A DNA stretch of 8,211 bases, taken from positions 1-8,211 of the forward strand of contig CABQBF010000119.1 in assembly GCA_902462325.1 (NCBI GenBank), in the 5' to 3' direction. This stretch comes from an uncultured Peptococcaceae bacterium. GTDB taxonomy: Bacteria > Bacillota > Peptococcia > Peptococcales > Peptococcaceae. The notes beneath the pieces are model-generated. The model saw only the letters and a list, made by a program, of their open reading frames with translations. It did no database searches and had not been told where the DNA came from. Below, in pieces: positions 6,404 through 8,211 of the stretch. Each line of letters opens with the position of its first letter. The stretch's first letter is position 1. A program made the translations under genes and the position numbers.

Positions 6404-6422
6404 TGACACTGCTAGAGTGTCA
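6404..6422. promoter_or_regulatory. Perfect 7-bp inverted repeat overlapping a TTGACA box
   Basis: TGACACT (6404-6410) and AGTGTCA (6416-6422) are exact inverse complements around GCTAG. The left arm overlaps a consensus -35 hexamer TTGACA (6403-6408), but only a poor -10 (around 6424-6432, T-rich) is found at the right distance. The overlapping TTTGACA (6402-6408) is one base off the inverted Spo0A box TTCGACA. The element could be a regulated distal spo0A promoter or an operator. It is too short and lacks a T-run for a confident terminator. Confidence 0.4.
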
Positions 6423-6491
6423 TTTATTTGTAGCATTTTTCAACTATTTGCAGCTCATGAAAAAGAAATGTAATTTTCAGGAAAAAACTGC

Positions 6492-6520
6492 TTGCTTTTT
6501 TTGTAAAAATCAGGTAATAT
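6492..6520 (+). promoter_or_regulatory. Candidate sigmaA promoter for spo0A
   Basis: TTGCTT (6492-6497) and TAATAT (6515-6520) are separated by exactly 17 bases. Transcription would begin near 6527, giving a leader of about 120 bases before spo0A. I looked for a sigmaH promoter, as found before Bacillus spo0A; AGGAAAA at 6479-6485 resembles the sigmaH -35, but no GAAT -10 follows at the right spacing. Confidence 0.5.
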
Positions 6521-6535
6521 ATAAACAGTTAATTT

Positions 6536-6611
6536 TTACCAAAAAATAAAATCAATTTCCAGGGAAAACGGTACCTAATAAAAAACGGAAATCTTGTTTT
6601 TATTTTGGTAA
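6536..6611 (+). repeat. Long AT-rich inverted repeat in the spo0A leader
   Basis: The segment 6536-6560 (starting TTACCAAAA and ending ATTTCC) and the segment 6587-6611 (starting GGAAAT and ending TTTTGGTAA) are complementary at 19 of 25 positions. The outer 9 pairs and inner 6 pairs are perfect, separated by mismatches. The 26-base loop contains the palindrome GGTACC, and AAAACGG occurs twice, at 6565-6571 and 6582-6588. The stem ends 20 bases before the AAGGAG ribosome site of spo0A. If the promoter at 6492-6520 is used, the whole repeat is in the 5' leader. The function is unknown, and part of the symmetry reflects A/T runs. Confidence 0.45.
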
Positions 6612-6647
6612 GGGGGCAGTTTATAAAAAATAAGGAGTGAGTGTAAG

Positions 6648-7454
6648 ATGTTTAAAATCTTATTAGCCGATGACAATCAGAAATTTGCTGGTATTTTAGA
6701 AAATTTTTTAGATGAGAAAGAAGATATCGAAGTGGTAGGAACTGCTGCCGATGGTTGGGAATGTTTGGAGAAAATTGAGGCATTAGCGCCGGATGTTGTA
6801 TTGTTAGATATGATTATGCCCCGTTTGGATGGGATTGGCGTATTGGACCGCATACAAAATATGCAGAACCGGCCTAAGGTGATTATGCTGACAGCCTTTG
6901 CCAATGAAAACATGATTCAGCGCGCTATGATGAAGGGTGCCGTGGATTATTTGGTGAAACCTTTTGAATTGGAAGGCATTTATGAGCGCATAAAAGATGT
7001 TTGCCGATTTTACCCTAATGCGGTGATGGAAAGTGGTGCGGTGATAGGCAATTTGGCTTTAGCAGCACCAACGCCGGTTTATCAGGCAGGGCGGCCGGCA
7101 CCAAGACGGAAATCGTTGGAGGTGGAGGTTACTTCACTTCTGCATGATATGGGAGTACCGGCCCATGTAAAGGGATATCAATATTTACGCGATGCCATTC
7201 TAATGATTTTAGAGGACAGCCATCTTTTGAGCGGCATCACCAAGGACCTTTATCCTAAAATTGCGCTGAAATACGATACAACCCCTAGCCGTGTAGAGCG
7301 AGCTATCCGTCATGCTATCGAATTGGCATGGGGAAGAGGCAACATTGATTTGATGACAGAATATTTTGGCTATACCATCAACTTGGAAAAGGGAAAACCG
7401 ACCAATTCTGAATTTATTGCCATGGTGTCTGATAGAATTCGACTGAACTATTAA
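6648..7454 (+). CDS. spo0A: Spo0A, sporulation master response regulator
   Basis: A 268-residue two-domain response regulator, full length for Spo0A. The receiver domain (1-120) has the acidic pair Asp8/Asp9, phospho-acceptor Asp54 in LLDMIMPRLDG, Thr82 in MLTAF and Lys104 in LVKPF. After a short linker (about 121-154) the Spo0A effector domain (155-268) follows. Its recognition-helix segment TTPSRVERAIRHAIELAW (211-228) is nearly identical to that of Bacillus Spo0A. Phosphorylated Spo0A dimerises and binds 0A boxes to start sporulation and change stationary-phase expression. AAGGAG (6632-6637) lies 10 bases before the ATG. In Bacillus and many clostridia spo0A follows spoIVB; here the upstream gene is a degenerate LytM protein, and a terminator separates them. 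No clear terminator is seen between spo0A and the cupin gene. Confidence 0.98.
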   Translation: MFKILLADDNQKFAGILENFLDEKEDIEVVGTAADGWECLEKIEALAPDVVLLDMIMPRLDGIGVLDRIQNMQNRPKVIMLTAFANENMIQRAMMKGAVDYLVKPFELEGIYERIKDVCRFYPNAVMESGAVIGNLALAAPTPVYQAGRPAPRRKSLEVEVTSLLHDMGVPAHVKGYQYLRDAILMILEDSHLLSGITKDLYPKIALKYDTTPSRVERAIRHAIELAWGRGNIDLMTEYFGYTINLEKGKPTNSEFIAMVSDRIRLNY

Positions 7455-7482
7455 GAGATTTTTATTTATCTTCTCAGCAAAT

Positions 7483-7511
7483 ATTGTTATAATAAATACA
7501 AATATAACAAT
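7483..7511. promoter_or_regulatory. Promoter with overlapping perfect inverted repeat before the cupin gene
   Basis: A perfect -10 TATAAT is at 7488-7493; the best -35 at 17-base spacing is the weak TTTATC (7465-7470). The arms ATTGTTATA (7483-7491) and TATAACAAT (7503-7511) are perfect 9-bp inverse complements separated by 11 bases, so their centres are 20 bp apart, about two helical turns. The left arm covers most of the -10, and the right arm abuts the ribosome site GAGGTGAT. This is a strong position for a dimeric repressor to block transcription. An RNA hairpin is an alternative, but no T-run follows. Confidence 0.55.
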
Positions 7512-7523
7512 GAGGTGATATTC

Positions 7524-7871
7524 ATGTTTGTAGGAAATGTGAAAGACATGGTGAAGATTGATATGACGCCAGGTGGTGCCAAAGGTGCTGTGAAACAGGT
7601 TGCCGTTGGTCCAGAACAAGGTTGGGAAGATTATGTAATGCGGATTATTACGTTGGAGGTTGGCGGCAATTCACCGGCCCATGCCCACGATTGGCCCCAT
7701 ATCAATTATGTCATTTCTGGAAATGGTACCTTGATGATTGCTGGCAAAGAATATGCAATTGAGGCGGGAGCCTGCGCTTATGTACCGTCCAACGAGCAGC
7801 ATTGTTTTACCAATACAGGCAATCAGCCTTTGGAATTTATTTGTATCGTGCCAACCAGAGGAGAAGCTTAA
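7524..7871 (+). CDS. Small single-domain cupin, four-histidine metal site
   Basis: A 115-residue cupin_2 beta-barrel, cytoplasmic with no signal peptide. Cupin motif 1 spans GGNSPAHAHDWPHINYVISG (47-66) and gives His53, His55 and His59, with histidine where many cupins carry glutamate. Motif 2 is GACAYVPSNEQHCF (82-95), giving His93. This tetra-histidine set and the length match the Thermotoga protein TM1459, a manganese cupin, so a divalent metal is expected. The physiological reaction is unknown. The ribosome site GAGGTGAT (7512-7519) favours the ATG at 7524 over an in-frame GTG at 7515 that lies inside that site. It has its own promoter with an overlapping palindrome and is followed by a terminator, so it is probably a monocistronic, regulated gene. 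Fold is confident; function is not assigned. Confidence 0.88.
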   Translation: MFVGNVKDMVKIDMTPGGAKGAVKQVAVGPEQGWEDYVMRIITLEVGGNSPAHAHDWPHINYVISGNGTLMIAGKEYAIEAGACAYVPSNEQHCFTNTGNQPLEFICIVPTRGEA

Positions 7872-7880
7872 TAAAGAAAC

Positions 7881-7914
7881 AATAGATCACCTGGTTGCAG
7901 TGTGGTCTATTTTT
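7881..7914 (+). terminator. Intrinsic terminator after the cupin gene
   Basis: AATAGATCAC (7881-7890) pairs with GTGGTCTATT (7902-7911), with one T-G wobble. CTG/CAG (7891-7893 with 7898-7900) extends the stem past a one-base bulge to the loop GTTG. The T-run TTTTT (7910-7914) closes the element. It starts 9 bases after the cupin stop codon. Confidence 0.8.
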
Positions 7915-7945
7915 CGTATCAGATGGAGTTGTTAGGGGTGACGGT

Positions 7946-8173
7946 ATGCGGAAAAATATTATTCTGGTTGGCTTTATGGGCACAGGAAAGAGTTCTGTAG
8001 GCCGTCGGTTGGCCGGACGCCTGCAGATGACCTTTTATGATACTGATTGTGAAATGGAAGCGGTTACAGGATTGGATTTGACGACGTTGTACTGGAAATG
8101 CGGAAAAATTCGTTTCCAGTCGGAAGAAAATTTAGTTTTAAATAAATTGCTGGGTTCTGTAAAGAAGGTATGA
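7946..8173 (+). pseudogene. aroK: Truncated shikimate kinase (N-terminal 75 residues)
   Basis: The frame opens with MRKNIILVGFMGTGKSSVGRRLA, clear shikimate kinase with the Walker A P-loop GFMGTGKSS at 9-17. Asp32 and Asp34 follow in the YDTD motif near residues 31-34, and then LTTLYWKCGKIRFQSEENLV. Full-length enzymes have about 165-175 residues and phosphorylate shikimate with ATP in chorismate synthesis. Here homology stops near residue 70 and TGA follows at 8171-8173, before the GGG substrate-binding and Arg-containing lid segments. No other frame continues the protein into the last 40 bases, which are A-rich, so a simple frameshift does not explain it. The position of the conserved FR arginine reads Gln (RFQSEE). 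AGGGG (7934-7938) lies 7 bases before the ATG. An insertion, deletion or assembly edge is likely; an active product is not. Confidence 0.75.
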
Positions 8174-8211
8174 AATAGAAACGAATAAGCATCAATAAAA
8201 ATACAAAGAAA

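Noticed and set aside
6477..6510. SigmaH promoter for spo0A
   Set aside because: AGGAAAA resembles the -35, but no GAAT-type -10 is found at the needed spacing.
7455..7482. Terminator directly after spo0A
   Set aside because: GAGA and TCTC could pair across a long T-rich loop, but the stem is only four bases.

Overview
The window reads as chromosomal DNA from an anaerobic-type, endospore-forming member of the Bacillota. The evidence is a full-length Spo0A, a Spo0E-like Spo0A phosphatase, a degenerate LytM membrane protein of the SpoIVFA/SpoIIQ kind, strong AGGAGG-type ribosome sites and many overlapping genes. Base composition is moderate, neither strongly AT- nor GC-rich. I cannot fix the family; a Negativicutes- or Clostridia-like host fits, but this is inference. 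All recognised genes are on the + strand.

Layout. 1-135: no recognisable gene; an imperfect 16-bp inverted repeat (77-117) sits just before a small nitroreductase (136-657). 734-913: a 59-residue Spo0E-like protein. 976-3217: a promoter candidate, then plsC (acyltransferase) and recQ, which overlap by 8 bases; this RecQ has zinc and HRDC modules but no room for the winged-helix domain. 3311-5582: an AI-2E family membrane protein overlapping pheA (prephenate dehydratase) by 32 bases; PheA starts with what looks like a dead remnant of a chorismate mutase helix. 5583-5667: a leader-like spacer with a 12-codon reading frame and a 12-bp hairpin. 5668-6330: the degenerate LytM membrane protein, closed by a strong terminator. 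6386-6647: a structured, AT-rich upstream region of spo0A with a second inverted repeat, a sigmaA-type promoter candidate and a long AT-rich inverted repeat in the presumed 5' leader. 6648-7454: spo0A. 7483-7871: a perfect 9-bp inverted repeat over a TATAAT box, then a small four-histidine cupin and a terminator. 7946-8173: a shikimate kinase frame that stops after 75 codons, less than half the normal length, with A-rich sequence to the window end.

How they fit together. Three genes point to sporulation: Spo0A is the master phosphorelay regulator, Spo0E-like proteins remove phosphate from it, and the LytM-like protein resembles membrane proteins of the engulfed forespore. pheA and aroK belong to aromatic amino acid synthesis. 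plsC (phospholipid), recQ (DNA repair) and the AI-2E protein are housekeeping neighbours.

No mobile element, CRISPR array, tRNA or rRNA was seen. I found no clear multi-gene novel system. The most interesting items are the broken aroK end, the domain-reduced RecQ, the vestigial mutase in PheA, the leader peptide/hairpin before the LytM gene, the palindromes before spo0A and the cupin, and the unusual spo0A neighbourhood.
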